Notes: generated by a model not told the origin, from the letters alone. DNA of 64,000 nucleotides from Apostichopus japonicus (GCF_037975245.1 NC_092568.1:1984001-2048000), one strand, 5' to 3'; shown: positions 1 through 13,300, counted from the first letter of the stretch. Numbers and translations are program-made.

Positions 1-324
1 ACAGGGGGAGGGGTCTGACTGGTCCAGCCGCGCCTGAACGTAAGACTATCTAAGCGGAGCGCCACCATCGGTTGGCGCGGAGCGTACTAGAAAATTTTTG
101 GCTTTACAAACCCCCTCAGATGGCCGGAAACGGCACTTCCCGAGTATTCTAAGCTGCATGTACCTAGCCTGAAAATATGGATCTCATGTCTGCAATTTCT
201 CAATTAATGAGAATAAAACAATCTATGAAATATGGTAATACATATCAGATGAGTTGAGATGATACAAAAATCATAATGCCTTTAGTCCCTAATCCCCCTC
301 CCGTTCCGTCACCACTGTTTGATG
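1..324. other. Non-coding left edge, probably repeat-derived
   Basis: No exon is recognisable. The first 170 bases are GC-richer than what follows and hold a GC-rich imperfect inverted repeat (GCGGAGCGCCACC ... GGTTGGCGCGGAGCG, about 54-90), which looks like the inside of a transposon cut off by the window edge. The short string TAAGCGGAGCG recurs at about 24238 inside the large intron-2 element. Assignment to a family is not possible from this fragment. Confidence 0.3.
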
Positions 325-886
325 CAGGGCCGGATCCAGGATTCTGGAAGGGTGAGGGGTTTGGCCTCCAGTGATCCTAGGGTCTAAGGGGAGTGGGTTT
401 CCCTCTATCCATTGTGAAATTCTTGGATATTTAAGTACAACAGGGAATCCCCTTCAATTTAGCCATGCAAAGCACCTACAAAAACTCACTCGAAATGTAT
501 CTGCATCAGTACGAGTTAGCTAGTTTTATTGATGATCTATTCATGGTAGATTGGAGAGAACAAACGCCGTGAATGTTTCACAATGAACTTTCGGACCACT
601 TCGTCAGCGTCGATAGGAGTGTTATAATACGTGTTCATGAGAACAAGAGCTGTGAGATGTTCCTCGCCCAATGGGCGAGGTACGTCTCACTCGTAGCACG
701 CGTGGCACACTATAGTTCTTTTGACGGAACACACCTGGCTGACTTGTAAGGATAACCGCCCTTCTGACGTCCTACATGTTTAAAATTGGCGTTTAATTTA
801 ATTTTTTTCTCTCTTTTTTTTTGGTTTTGGCCAAGGGCAGGGGGGGGGGTCCGGACCCCCTGGACCCCCCTCTGGATCCACGCCTG
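325..886. mobile_element. hAT-like non-autonomous DNA transposon
   Basis: The left end reads CAGGGCCGGATCCAG. The reverse complement of the right end reads CAGGCGTGGATCCAG, followed by G-rich sequence. CAGG...GGATCCAG termini are typical of hAT elements in animals. The interior has no transposase frame but carries a strong nested hairpin. The flanks share only GTTT, so no intact 8-bp target duplication is claimed. The element is about 560 bp. It may be old, or the exact ends may be off by a few bases. Confidence 0.55.
631..735. repeat. Nested hairpin inside the hAT-like element
   Basis: The core CCTCGCCCA/TGGGCGAGG pairs perfectly and is extended by TGAGA(T/C)GT arms at 653-689. An outer pair, GTGTTC..GAGAAC against GTTCTTTT..GGAACAC, extends the fold to about 105 bases. 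This is an internal palindrome of the transposon, not a terminator: the context is eukaryotic and no gene ends here. Confidence 0.6.
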
Positions 887-1427
887 AGTTTAGTCCTTAT
901 AAGAAATCCATATTACGACCCACAACACAACACTTGACATGTGTCGATTCTAGATAAAAAGTACAATCCGCAATAGCGCCATGATTTTACCCAACCGTAT
1001 ACTGAAATGGTTCTCGTAATTCGGAAGCTCTCTACAAATAGAAGGTAACGTGATCCTGAGATGTCTGACCGACTGAGAGGGAGGGTGGAAGGGGTTACGG
1101 GGTAATCAAAATACGGTATATATCAACTTACTTTCTATAAGGCACCTTCTTTTCATTTACAACTACTGTTATATTTACGACTTCATATTCCTTTTGTACA
1201 GATACAACACAGCCAGGCCAGGAAAAATCAGGGTGTCGTGTATGGTAGGTCGTGCACCCATCTCACCCAACCCCCTGTGGAGACTAAATCACTGTATCCC
1301 TCCAATCTTTACCACCTTCATGTGTACAAAAACTACAGGACACGAGTGTTGTGCCCTCCTCTAATTGTTGGTCCCCTCGCAAAATGCTTGGCTACGGCCC
1401 TGCATGTGCAGGTAACAGGTGATGTAA

Positions 1428-1451
1428 TACACGAAGGTATACCTTCGTGTA
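1428..1451. repeat. Perfect 24-bp palindrome
   Basis: The half-site TACACGAAGGTA is followed immediately by its exact reverse complement, with no spacer. No gene or transposon end was recognised around it. It could be a dimeric protein-binding site or the fused ends of a lost insertion. Confidence 0.8.
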
Positions 1452-1559
1452 GCTAGGCGACTACGGAGCAATGGTTACATTCTTATTCATCCAGGTGCCG
1501 GGTGGCGTTTTTTCTCCCCACTAGGACAAACGTGGGTTTCAGGTTTTTCAGGAATTTAC

Positions 1560-1612
1560 AAATTCGTTTGAAATCAGAGTTAGGGTTAGAAAGTGGGTTA
1601 GGGATCTAACAA
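1560..1612. repeat. Short telomere-like (TTAGGG-variant) patch
   Basis: Contains AGTTAGGGTTAG, then AAAGTGGGTTAGGG. On the opposite strand this reads CCCACTTTCTAACCCTAA, which resembles the start of the CCTAACCC array at 57230-57320, where CGACTTTCTAACCCC is seen. It may be a fragment of the same element family. The similarity is short. Confidence 0.4.
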
Positions 1613-4600
1613 AATGAAGGATTGTCGTTCATAATCTGGGGTCAAAACTAGGAAAATAGATTCAGAACATGTTTTTTTTTTGAAAAAGCGTCACATGTTT
1701 GGAATCCAGGGATTTGATTGGCCGATGCTCACGTTCGTCTTGGGGAAAAAAATACGCTGCCGGGTGCACAGACCGGCGACCATGTCTCGTATGCAAATGC
1801 TATTACGGAACTACATCTATAATATTTATTCGGTACCAGCTGATGCCAGAACTTCAGCGTGCACGATTGAAGAAGGAACCGCCATCTCCCGATATATCAT
1901 GAGTTTGACTAGAGCCATCTGTATAAATGGCTCTGAGTTTTGACCACAGGAAACAGGTATACAAACACAAAACATGTATCCGAATGAATTAAAGGCTGAA
2001 AGAATAAACGTTATATTTATTGCATCATTAAGAGAATAATTATGAATGAAATATTGCAACAAGAGAGGAAAGGAAGAGAAATTTGGTAATAACGTAAATG
2101 CAAATCATTCTGCAGCGACTCACCACGTAACCCAGATAACATAAAGGTGACGGGGCTGTGGTGAATGTTGGTGACTGAAGTGTTATACACATTTTGTTTT
2201 CATGCTCACAAATAGTTTTGTAATCTTGAAGTAAAATAGCCAACCTGACAAACTACAATATATTCGTAAAAATATACGTAAATGGTAACAGTTGCGGTGT
2301 ATTACCTGTCGAATCTTCACTTAGCTGTAGAGACAAAGGTGGAGTGTTTCATACTTTCATACATTGAGAAACCGAGCGCCAAACAATACAGTTACTTTGA
2401 GAAAGCTATAGCTCGTATCGTTATAAGTTCAATTCCAATTGTGTAAATGACACTGAGTGTCACTATAAATATTGAGTCAAAAATTATGTCAGGAGTCATG
2501 GAGGTGTACAGGACACATAATCTGTCCACTGATAGTCACAATTAGACTAGACGCCATTCCAATGGGACGTGCCCCTGTCGGTAGACTACTGCAGTGTATC
2601 CCCATTTGTACCGCCGTCAAGGTATACAGAACACAAGTAGGCCTATTGTGTATGTGTAGCCTAATGGTAATCACTGTAATATATAAAGTTGTCCTGGCAA
2701 GTGTCATTTTCATCTCAGTTCGATTATATTTACGGTTCCGTTTGCTTTATCTCCATCACGTTTTGTTAACATGTCACAATTAATTATATCTCTCTTATTG
2801 AATTACATCGGAGTGGAGGCTGCAAAATGCTTTAATATCACAGATTTATGGAATTTAAAGCTGTATAATATCGTTGGCAATTTGAAAGTTTTCGTAAAAG
2901 AGATCACGTGTCGACACTTTAACTATAACATTTGAATTGTGCAAAAATTATGTTATGTTCCTGTATGACTGTTGAGGTATGATGAAAATGTATTTCACAG
3001 GCATAGAACACTATTACCAGGAAATAAAGTGAAACATGTCAAACAGAAAAACGAAGAGGACAATTGACTGTTTTCGTTACCACAAGCTTGCTTGCGTATA
3101 TAGAAAGCGCACCCGCTGAAAATTTTGATATGGCCGTGGTGGGTTTGTTACACTTGGAATCTTTTGGTTTCTATACCTCTCTTATATTGGATCTTGTAAA
3201 GTATATGTAAATAAGTCGTCGGTTGTCTACCTTTTTCCAGACTTTGATTTCTCCAGGTTACACAAACCCTGTGATTCTGGAAGTTGCATCGTTTTCTTCA
3301 GACGGAAACCATTACTCCTCAGGGCACGTTCAACAAATAATGACTTTAGTCAGGTAGGCTATATTATATTTTCATGAGTTAAAATTATACTGATGCCCTT
3401 GGCTACATCCAACGATACCTCCTCTTCCCACGCCATCCCATCCTCTATAGACCCCCATCCCTGCCTTATATTCCTGTAGCCCTTACCCCATCACTTCCTC
3501 TTATCATTCCCTCCTCTATTTCCTCTTGCCATTCCCTTCTTTCCCGTCCGTTCTCATGAATGATCTTGCGCATCCCTCCTCTACTACTTCTCCATGCAGT
3601 ATCCACTACAATACTGTAGCTAATGCAAGATGCAGCGTGTTCTGCTTTAGTTTATACGGGAGTTCACTGTACTGTGCACTGGTTTGGTGACATTTGACCT
3701 GCAGGCGTACGCTTCCCTGGCGAACGCTATTAGAAACGCTAGCCGTACATGATTTGTTGTATACATAGCTGGGCGCGGTCCAATAATACTGTACAGTGGA
3801 CTGTGTGCATGGTTTAAGCATAGGTTATCGTTGTTCGTGGTATCGAAGCAGAAGACGAATTCTTTTTCGAGGTTACATAATTACCAGTCTTTTCCTAGTC
3901 AGAAAAAGGTGAGACATTCACGATCATTCTTTTTTGGTATTGAAAAAGTATAACAAATCAAATATAGTATCAACTTGAGTTTTAGTTACTTTATTTAGCC
4001 TATTACAGGAAAACTTGTTACCGTTGTGTTAGTGTTACTAATTTGCTTGTTTTAGTAGGCCTGCAGCTTCCAACTAACCAGCAAGAACCCAATTAAATTA
4101 TTATATGAAGTTTAACTTGCCTACCCAAGCCGTATCGAAGGCCTTTTCATGGACAGTTCCTCAACTATGTATTATTTTTTGCTGTTATATCACGCAAAAC
4201 TTCTAAAAAAAAAATTATTTTAGTATGTGCAGTGCCAGACAAAATGTGGGTGGCGTTCAGGTGTTGGGATGTTGTCTGCTACTGCAGTGCTAGTGCTACC
4301 ACTGGTACCATATTGCCAGTAATACTACTATTACTAACTGTTGTAGTGAAGGCCTTGCCAACTTTAGCCCAATAGCATCAACTCTTTACTTTCATGTTTG
4401 TAAATTATACTAAGGCACTACTTTTTGTTGTTGAAATAAGAACAAATTGAAAACTTTTGGCTTTTGATATGCATGCATGCTCTGGTGGCTTGATAATCAG
4501 GGCAATTTTGATATTGAAACTGGACTGTGTCATTTGTTTGGGTAGAAATTTTACACACTAATGTCATCCAGAACAACTGTAAGGCCTATATCATAAATGA

Positions 4601-7600
4601 AAATTATTTGCATTTTAATATAGAATAAGGTGATAAAGGATAAATAGCTTATTTACAAACATGCTTACATGTTCGATCAATGCAAATTGTGCAAATCAAA
4701 TATAAACTTGTTACCTCCTTTACTCCAACTTGTGAATTGTTTTTGGTTCATGTTTCATTTTATTTGTGTAATAAGAAAAAAATATTTGCCGCATTACCAA
4801 TTGTATTGTTTAAAGCATTACCTTGCTTCTATCATTACTCTTTTTTTTCTCTTTCCCCTCCCACTCTCGTTTGGCAGTAATGCCAATCTTCAGCCATGCC
4901 CTTTAACAACAAAGAGCTCTGTCATATTGGTCCTTTCTAGTTCTGCTAGAAACCTTACATGTTGCAATCTCTGAAATCACTGAGAATTCCTTTGCTGAAT
5001 CTCTGATGGACACTTCTTGGCAAAGTTGATGCATATTCTCTTATTCACAATAAGCATGACATTTTTGAATTAAGATACGTTTCTTGTAACTCATAACTAG
5101 AACAAGTTAGCAATGAAATGTTGGCCACCATTGGTTTGGCGACTTCACACGTTGTCAGGTCGTCAACCAATCAGAAAGCTTCTTGAACATATTTTCAATC
5201 ATGTCCGCTAAATTGAGTTTAAGCATTGAGCATCGGTAGAATTGTATCCAAGAGTCAGAAATGGAATGGAGCCGACTTAAACCTGTGATTCTTCTTATAA
5301 TTAATTATTGAAGACAAGATCTTTTCACACATATTTTCACAACTAGCAAATAGATTGAGATTATACGTTACAGCGCTATATACAAACTCTTTGGAAGTTT
5401 GTTATCAGGATAGATTACATGCATATGGACCCATAGCCTTTATCATCAGATGGCACTTTTAGGACCGATATGACAATTCCCCTTAGAAATGCTGAAGATC
5501 TATCTATTGATAACTGTACCTGGTCCACTAGAGCTATTGCAGTTCTGTTTGCTAGGAATGTTACCTGTTACACATAGCTAAAAGAATATCCACTGGGTGC
5601 CTTGACAAAACACAAGATTGTGAGCTCATCCCCATTGTGATTGGAATGGAACAGCCAGCAGTATTCATACAGTGTTGATCCCAGCCCCACAGAAGACCTG
5701 GCCAATGAATGTTGCTTGTTGTTGATGTATATTTTAAGTAGTTCATATCCCCCCCCCCCTCCCCTCCTCTCAATTTCCAGTCCCACCTCCTTGGTTTATG
5801 TATGCACTTTTTTAGTGCATTGGTGTTTAAAAATATCACTCTCTATAAATATGTTGGCATGTTGCTATTTACTGCTTAGTTTTCCTTGCTCAGAGAAGAG
5901 GCAGGTAAGAATCATTGGGTGTGAATGTCAAAGATTGTTTTTTTAGAATTTCAAATATACACTGTTAATTGGTGCTCCTTAAATGCATCATGCACTTGAT
6001 CCAGAGTTCCCAATTCTTTACGAATGTGGCTGATAAATCCGTTTTGCTATATACATCGTGTTACAGTGACCTTCAAATTTCATGTGCAGAGTGTGCGATC
6101 CCTTTAAATACAGAGGCTACAAGCTTTGAGTCCCTAACATGTTCAGTGTATCCAAATGTGTTTCACATTTCACACATATCTCACACAATTAGTCCAAGCA
6201 ACGCTGTACAAGCTGGCAAGTAGTGAATCTGGTGACAGATTTTAATTTCATTTGACAAACAGCCTTGAGTTTGTCTGGTGGGTCATACAATACTTTTGAC
6301 TATAGAGAAGCTTACAGTACCGTGGTATCCACTAAATGAGATTATTAGTTAACAGGATATGAGAATGTGGAGAAATTAGCTTCTAGCATTATTAAGTTGT
6401 GAGGAACATTATATGAAGCAGAGGCAGCAAATTTAAAAGACAGTACTTACAGTAATATACTAACATACAGTATGTGTGTAGGCTGCTGAGGTAATCATGC
6501 CATACAAAATTTGCAGCGAGAGAATTAGTAATCTTCTAACTTAATCCAAAACACTACTGAGGGTCAAATAAGATTATTAACCCTCTTGAAATTTTGTTGA
6601 ATTCTTGCTGCATTTAAATTTTTCATTGCCAGCAAAATCTGTTTTTCTCTGCTTGATTCATTGTAAACTTACTTTGCTTTTATTAAAGATTTTTTGAAAA
6701 AAGTCATGTTTTGTCATGATCGTCAGGTTAATAAGTGGTGACTTTTAAAGAATGTGCGTGATTTGGTACAGTAGAATAGCAGTGCAGTTAGTTACCATAG
6801 TTTATCTAAACTCATTGAGGGAATTAAGGGCAAAATATGTTTTAGCCATGTATGAAGATAAACTTGCCCTCACTTTATCCTTCCCTCCCCTCCCACCCCA
6901 CAGCAATTGAAATAAGTTTATGTGTGTGAATGGAATTGATTTCCTGATGCTTGTGTGCTGCACTTATAGATCTTTCATTGATTAACCAATTTTATGAGCA
7001 TGCATTATATTATTCATAGGGTCAACTTTCAGTTTTAAATTAAAGGTGAGCACTTAGTTTTTGTTTTTGGGAAAAGATGTTGTAGTTGCAAAATGATGGC
7101 TGTTCATATTTTAAAATAGCAATTGCTAGACCACAATTAGGTTTTGCTATTTGAAGGTCATAGGAACTAAATAATTTATGACCTGTAGTTAAATGCAATT
7201 ACTTCCGGAACAATGTCATAGTAAATGTCTTCATACAGGATACAATTCTATTATTCTATACCCAAAAAAACAAGGAAACTCTTGCAGTGTCAAGTAGCTT
7301 ACTGTACTATAGCTGACTGTGGTGATATGATTTCAAATAAACCGTACAATATGGTGTTCAGTTTTGTAATTATGTAAATTTAGTAATGTTTACTTCCAAA
7401 ATTCTTGAAGTAAGTACATGCATTGGAACAGTAGGAAAAGTTGTTTATTATGCAGAAATGTTATGTTTGAGAATTTGGAACATTTAGTAATTTACTTCTA
7501 TACACAGATCTAAAGGTCATGAGTAATGTCCCCTAATTAGAGAGGATAAAATTTGTTTAATGTCCTCACAAGTACTTCCCTGGAAGTTTTGACTTTCCAA

Positions 7601-9189
7601 GTTTTCCCAACTGACATTGAGGATTGTTGAATAAAATATTTAAATGTCTTAGTGACACAAAAAGCCTGGAGGGTGACAGTATAAAATTCCCTTTAAATTC
7701 TGAGCATCAGTGACCATCATCTGACTTTTAATCATATTTGGGAGCAATAGTGATGACCTTTAAGCCATTTCCAAATGACCTCATGGCAAAACGACAACTT
7801 GTAATTATAAGAAAATTTGCATATGGCAGAACAACAGTGCAAGCTTTGCCTTTACTGTATACTGTAAGTTTCACCTCGTGGCCACGAGGATATCCTAAGA
7901 TCAATCAAATGTATGTATAGTAAACCTATGAAGTTGATCTCATTTTGGACAAAAAGGTGTTTGAATCTATACATGTTGAGGTGTTCATGCATTAGGGGAG
8001 CACCCATTCAGGCTGTGCACTGTCCTGTGAAGTTATACAGTATATCGTATTACAGTATAGTTTATATGAATACTTGCATAGCCTTTAATCAGTTTAATCT
8101 TGATAACCTCACTGTACAGTCCCAACATATTACTTCGGTTAGCTATAGTAATGAACAAACTGTACTCATGAATAATTGTGGGGACTTCGCCCCCTGACTG
8201 AACAAGTAGAATACCAAGGGTCATAAATTGCCCTTTTTGTGTGATGTTTGGATTCCCTGTTAATAGGTAAGGTATATACAAGAGAAGTTAAGCTAATTTA
8301 TTTGTATCTCAGCTTAACCTTGTTCTCACTCGTACCAACCATTTAATAAAGTTGGCATTCCAAAAGGGTGACAGTGCACTGTGCATATTGACTCAGCTTA
8401 AAGAGTCTTGTGTTACAGTACGTATGTACAGATTATGTGAAGTACAAACCGTTATTGCTGTAGTATTGTAAACTGATGATACACTGCACATGGTATATGA
8501 CAATCATACATTTTGTATTTAAAGACAAATGTTATGATATGGTATGAACCCCCTCACCCCACCCCCCACCATGACTTTTAACTATACTGTATGTAATGAA
8601 ATGTCATGTTAACACAACTCTCCACATTTACTGTACCTTTTGACCTTCCAAAATATAAATTGAATCCTATATCGATCAACACTACTGTGCAATTAAACGT
8701 GTCAAGCTAGTTATCCATGCACCAAGAATACCCCCTCCCGCCCCCCCCACTACCACAGCACATCTGGGTCATGACCCATTTATATTTTCCTCCTAAATCA
8801 TCTGAAAATTTGTGACAGTTTATTAGTATTCTATTAAATATTGCAACATGCTATCTGTTGAGGACATGGTTTTCATTTCAGTAAGAATTCTTTGAGTAAA
8901 GACAACCAGTGAATCATTTCTCCACTACATTCAGTAGAAAAGCCCCCCCCCCCCACCCGCAAATCCAGCAGGCGTAGTGATTCCTTGCCTTATACAGTTA
9001 TGGAATCACCTGATTGATAGAGCAACTGAGGAAAATGTGTCCTGAAGTCAAGTACCAGAGCATCAAAAAGTCTGTTAAAATATTGCAAAGCTACTACCTG
9101 CCTGAAAGTTGTTGACAGAGACAGCCATTTAAAGAGCAAAGATCAAATCCTGTGGCAGTTAGTAACATAGAAAAGCCATTCATCATCTT

Positions 9190-9745
9190 GTAAACAAAAA
9201 GTTAAGTCCATGTAAATTAAAGCTTCCCATTTTGAATTTAAGCACTTACAAAATTTTCGGACTTTGACCATTGTTGACCTCAAAAGTTTTTACACTTTGG
9301 CATCTGGTGAACTCAAATGACCCTTAAGCCCAGCAGAAAACAATAGGGTTCTTGCACTAATGTAGTTGCATCCACATACCCAATATGAACTTCATTCAAG
9401 GCCTTATTTAGAGTTATTGTGTTCCTCTGTTGACCTCAAGTGACCTCCGACTTCCATTAGAAAGCAAAGAGTGTCCTTCTACACAATATGGTACAGCCAT
9501 GTATTACATCTGGAGTTCATTCAATATCTACTTGTGAGTTAACATGTTTACATGTTTTCTGACTTTGACCATGGTGGACCTCAAATTTCAAATGACCTCA
9601 AAATTTTTCACACTTTGGCATTTGGTGAACTCAAATGACCTTTGACCCCTGCAGGAATAAACTTTGAACTCGGCACAAAACAATAGGTTTCTTCTACTCT
9701 ATAAGGTGTATCCACATACCAAATACTGTATGAAGTTACCGTGCT
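9190..9745 (-). repeat. Diverged GGTCA-rich minisatellite, minus orientation
   Basis: Read on the minus strand, about three units of 130-200 bp recur. Each has a segment like GTATGTGGATRCACCTTAT, then GTAGAAGAAACCTATTG, then GGTCAAAGGTCATTTGAG. The same family lies in plus orientation at 10520-10890 and, more diverged, near 50740-51010. It has no protein frame and behaves like a dispersed satellite-type repeat. Confidence 0.6.
9431..9446 (-). promoter_or_regulatory. DR4-type nuclear-receptor half-site pair
   Basis: On the minus strand the sequence is AGGTCACTTGAGGTCA: two perfect AGGTCA half-sites separated by 4 bases. Such DR4 arrangements can bind thyroid-hormone-receptor or LXR-type heterodimers. 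This copy is a by-product of the minisatellite and any function is unproven. Confidence 0.35.
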
Positions 9746-10210
9746 TATAAGCCAAGGCGTAGCACACATACACACATGCCATCACCATCCCATAGATTCC
9801 TTGTTGCCTCAAGAAGGAGAGAAGGTGAACTTTAGAATAGTCTCAGCAGTTGTTACAATGGAGGTCCCCCCTCCCCCTTCCTCCTCTGACACATATGGCT
9901 ATGCTCTGGGGAAGCCTTTCAAATTACTATTTCATAGGGGGATGAAGGCTTTGTACTTTTCCATATACTTGGTTTTCACAATTGAAACATCTTAAAACCG
10001 CTCCCACTATGATTCACATCAGTGGTTGACGCCCACCTCCTCTTCCTTTAAGATAGATGCATTTGTGAGTTGTGCAATAGTCTTAATCTGCTAATCTGGG
10101 ACAGGTAAGATTTCTAAAGATATCAGATGCATTTCATATAATAAATTACAAGATGTTGGAATTCATTTCTGATCACTTTACCAATATTGTTTCTCCCTCA
10201 TGCATATCAG

Positions 10211-10229
10211 GTAAAAGCAATCAGTCAAC
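10211..10229 (+). other. 5' UTR segment and splice acceptor before the calpain ATG
   Basis: A TTTCTCCCTC...CATATCAG acceptor-like tract ends at 10210. It is followed by 19 bases and the ATG at 10230 in the context TCAACATGC. This suggests the start codon sits near the beginning of a second exon, with a non-coding first exon further upstream. The upstream exon was not located. Confidence 0.45.
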
Positions 10230-10376
10230 ATGCCTAAATCCAAACCAACATACGATCAACTTCGCAAGCAGTTGCTTCAGAAGAATGCTCTGTTTGAGGA
10301 TCCTGACTTCCCAGCTGTCAACCAGTCCCTCTTCTTCAGTACCCCACCCAAGCCATTTGAATGGATGAGACCAAGT
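10230..10376 (+). CDS. Calpain exon 1 (residues 1-49)
   Basis: Starts [16 protein letters not shown] and ends [10 protein letters not shown], then GTAAGT; phase 0. It holds the N-terminal anchor helix and the [16 protein letters not shown] segment. That segment matches the calpain consensus in which an FxDxxFP motif and the W-x-RP motif introduce the protease core. The ATG is chosen because an in-frame calpain N-terminus of normal length follows and a splice acceptor lies just upstream. Confidence 0.93.
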
Positions 10377-13300
10377 GTAAGTATACAGAACATTGCTAAA
10401 TTCCCAAAAAGTGTTCCTTTGTCTTTGTCTGGAATTGATTTTGTTTTTTGATTCCTTGCAAGATGCAAAAGGGATTTAAATGCGATAGTGATTGGGAGTG
10501 TGTGAACAGGCACGTGTGTGTGACGCCTTGGCTTGTAAACACGATTTAACTCAAAACCTATATGGTGGGTGAATTTGATATTTTGTACCTAGATGCACCT
10601 TGTTGCATAGAATAGGATTCTTTTGTGTGGAGTTATTTAAGGTCATTTGAGGTCAACAGTCTGAAAACCTTGTAAGCATGATACCTCAAGAACACATATG
10701 GTGGATGAACTTTATCTGGCATGTAGATGCACCATATTGAGTAGAAGAAATGATTTGCTTTCTGTGGAGGTTGAAGGTCATTTGAGGTCAACAGAGGTGA
10801 AAGTCTGCAAATCTTGTAAACAGGATAACTCCAAAGCAAACCTTGGTTGAAATTCATATCGGGTTTGTGAATGCACCTTACTGTCAGTGTTTCTTGTACT
10901 AGTAACTGTGTTCTATAGATACTGTTGTCCGTTTAAGGTTTCAGCCGCATGTAAAGCCTGCTAAAAATTGTCTTTAGTAATATTTAGTATCTTGGAAGCC
11001 TGCAATGATTCTACAAATTGAATTATTATTTTTATACATGATTTTGCCCATGTCTTCCGGAAGATATTTCGACTTCCTTTTAGCTCAGTGTCACAGCTTC
11101 TTGCAAATTTGAAACCTGCGAAACAATGTGAAAGCCACAACCACCGTGAACCTTCAAAGGTTACAACGTGTGAAGCATCATGTACAATATGGGGACAGTG
11201 CTTTGAGTTTACTTTTGCGACAGAGATTCAAAAACCCTGAGATTGTACATCTTTACTGTGTAGATAAGGATGCATATATTGATAGCTCTTTCTGGTTTGA
11301 AATTACAGTACACTCCCAGTATCCCTGAAAAATATCCCTTGAGCATTCTACAGAAAAGTTCATTACGCACACCACACGGTGAAGGTTGTTTTGGTGAGAT
11401 GCTCTGCTAAGTTGATAGAGGATGGTAATCAGTTTGTTTTGCTTAAGAATGCACTGAACCGGAATGGAATGAGTCATGCCAAAAACAAATTTAATGAAGT
11501 ATTGAAGGGTTTCATTTGTACAGTCTATAAAGTAGTTCTTGTTGGCTTGATGAGAATTCATGCTGGGGAATGTTTTGTCAAAGTCGCATTATGATTTTTC
11601 CGATACCGTGGATAGTGCCTGAAATGACCTATGGGTTCCAAGTTAAAAGCTCGTAAACGTTGTTACTGTATATGTATTTTTATTTTGGAATGTGATACTC
11701 GAATTCAAGTTGGTTTGCTTGACCAGTGATATATCTCGTTGCAAGAGAAAAAGAATAAAAATTAAGTATTTTGACAACTTCCTGTGTTTTTTTTGCATGT
11801 AATGATTGATTAAATATGAAAAATGCAATTGGACGATGCAGTTTGTGTGATTAAATGGAATATAAGGCATGGAAAAGTAGTTGCCAAAGTAGCATTCAAA
11901 CTTGAAAAATCTAGAAGGGTGGGTGTGTTACATGTATTCTAGTTCCATCTTATTAACAGTGTTATAATTACTCATTAAGTGAGTCGTACATAGTAAAAGT
12001 AGGTAGAAATGGTATACAAAATCATAAAAAGCTGTAGGATAAATTTGGGCAAAAAGAGGTTTGTATTAACTTGAGCATTCAGTTTTTAGGGGCTAATCTT
12101 TGGCTGGTTGCAATATACTATGCTGGATAATAGATGTAAAATTACTCACACAGGTTAGATACAGACTTAGCAGATGTCATTTAAAGTCTTAATAAAAGAA
12201 AAAGGGAACAAAATAAAGTGTAATGATATATCACTTGTCAAAGTAAACCATTGTGCAGTTCTGCACAGGCTGTAATTACATCTTGCAGTATTGACTAAAT
12301 TAAGAATGATGGATGGATGGTGACATCATCCATTCCCTGGATAGCACAAGTTCATAGTTGATGCAAGGTGGAATTATTAGAACTGGAAGTGGTTTACAAT
12401 AAATAGGGGTAAGCAAGCTTCAGGGCTCTGACCTCTTTGTGGGCGGTGCTGAGCTTGAACAACAAAGTGTGAAACATTACAGTGGTGATGATCATGCATG
12501 TGGTACTACGGTATCAATTTCAATGCTTTTCCCAGGTAATTGAATTTGTCTGTGCAGAAGCAGATCTAGATGCAAAAGGAAAGGACAATCTAGGTTAATT
12601 TCCTCCCCTTTAAGGTACTTTTTGCAGACCAATGTCATGCCTATCCTCTGGTTAACGTTCGGTACTTTGGCACAGAAGTTACTGTACATAGTGTATTTGT
12701 GGTGCACATTGAGGACTGGGCATGTTAAGAACATTGAGATACAATACGACAAAAGAGAATGTGAAGAAAAGAAAAGAGGAGAATGTCGCCATTACTGAAA
12801 CAAGGATGACAAAGATATGAGATCATTGATGATCAATAGCTTTTCCCATATGACACTGTTGTTGACCATCCCTAAGAGATATAAGTTGTATTAAAGCAAC
12901 ACCTTGGTCAGGATCAACTTCAAAACAAGACTACTTCAAGCACATACAGACTTGATTTGATTTCAAATTGAATGTGCAGTTCTAATTCCAATAGGTACTA
13001 CCCATGATGCATTCCACTCAACTGCCTAATCAGAATTTTACCAACAGTTTACATCAGGCCTGTAGTACGTGTACAATATGTATGTAGAATTCCCTTTGGT
13101 ACGAGAATGAGGCGAGAATCGCAATTGTAACAGTTATACTCCTTCATCTTGCACTATTTACTTCACTACTGCCTGCCCTCTCTTTCACCTATCTTGAGAA
13201 TGGTAGATTGGGAAGGAAGAGGAAACTGTGTTCGTTGACCCAGGTCATTGCGGCCGCGCAGTACTAACATGTTACGGTTGTTACCAACTTTGCTCTACAG

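Larger units (their letters stand above)
887..9189. other. Upstream region, no recognisable coding exon
   Basis: About 8.3 kb without a protein I can identify. The open frames here are short and lack family motifs. It holds a perfect 24-bp palindrome (1428-1451), a telomere-like patch (1560-1612), a pair of diverged copies around 1240-1350 and 2480-2640, pyrimidine-rich and poly-C runs (5750-5768, 8726-8750, 8942-8955) and many TACTGTA/TACAGTA words. Non-coding 5' exons of the calpain gene could lie here. Possible donors such as CAG|GTAAGA near 5904 cannot be confirmed without transcripts. Confidence 0.5.
10520..10890 (+). repeat. Diverged GGTCA-rich minisatellite, plus orientation
   Basis: Two and a half units of about 135 bp. 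Each contains a GTAGATGCACC segment, GTAGAAGAAATGATTTGC or a variant, AAGGTCATTTGAGGTCAACA, and CTTGTAA(A/G)CA.GATA. It is the same family as 9190-9745 but in opposite orientation, so coding exon 1 sits between inverted blocks. Confidence 0.6.

Noticed and set aside
4669..4974. 101-codon + strand frame upstream of calpain, candidate membrane protein
   Set aside because: Hydrophobicity comes from T-rich sequence; no start context, family motif or splice partner.
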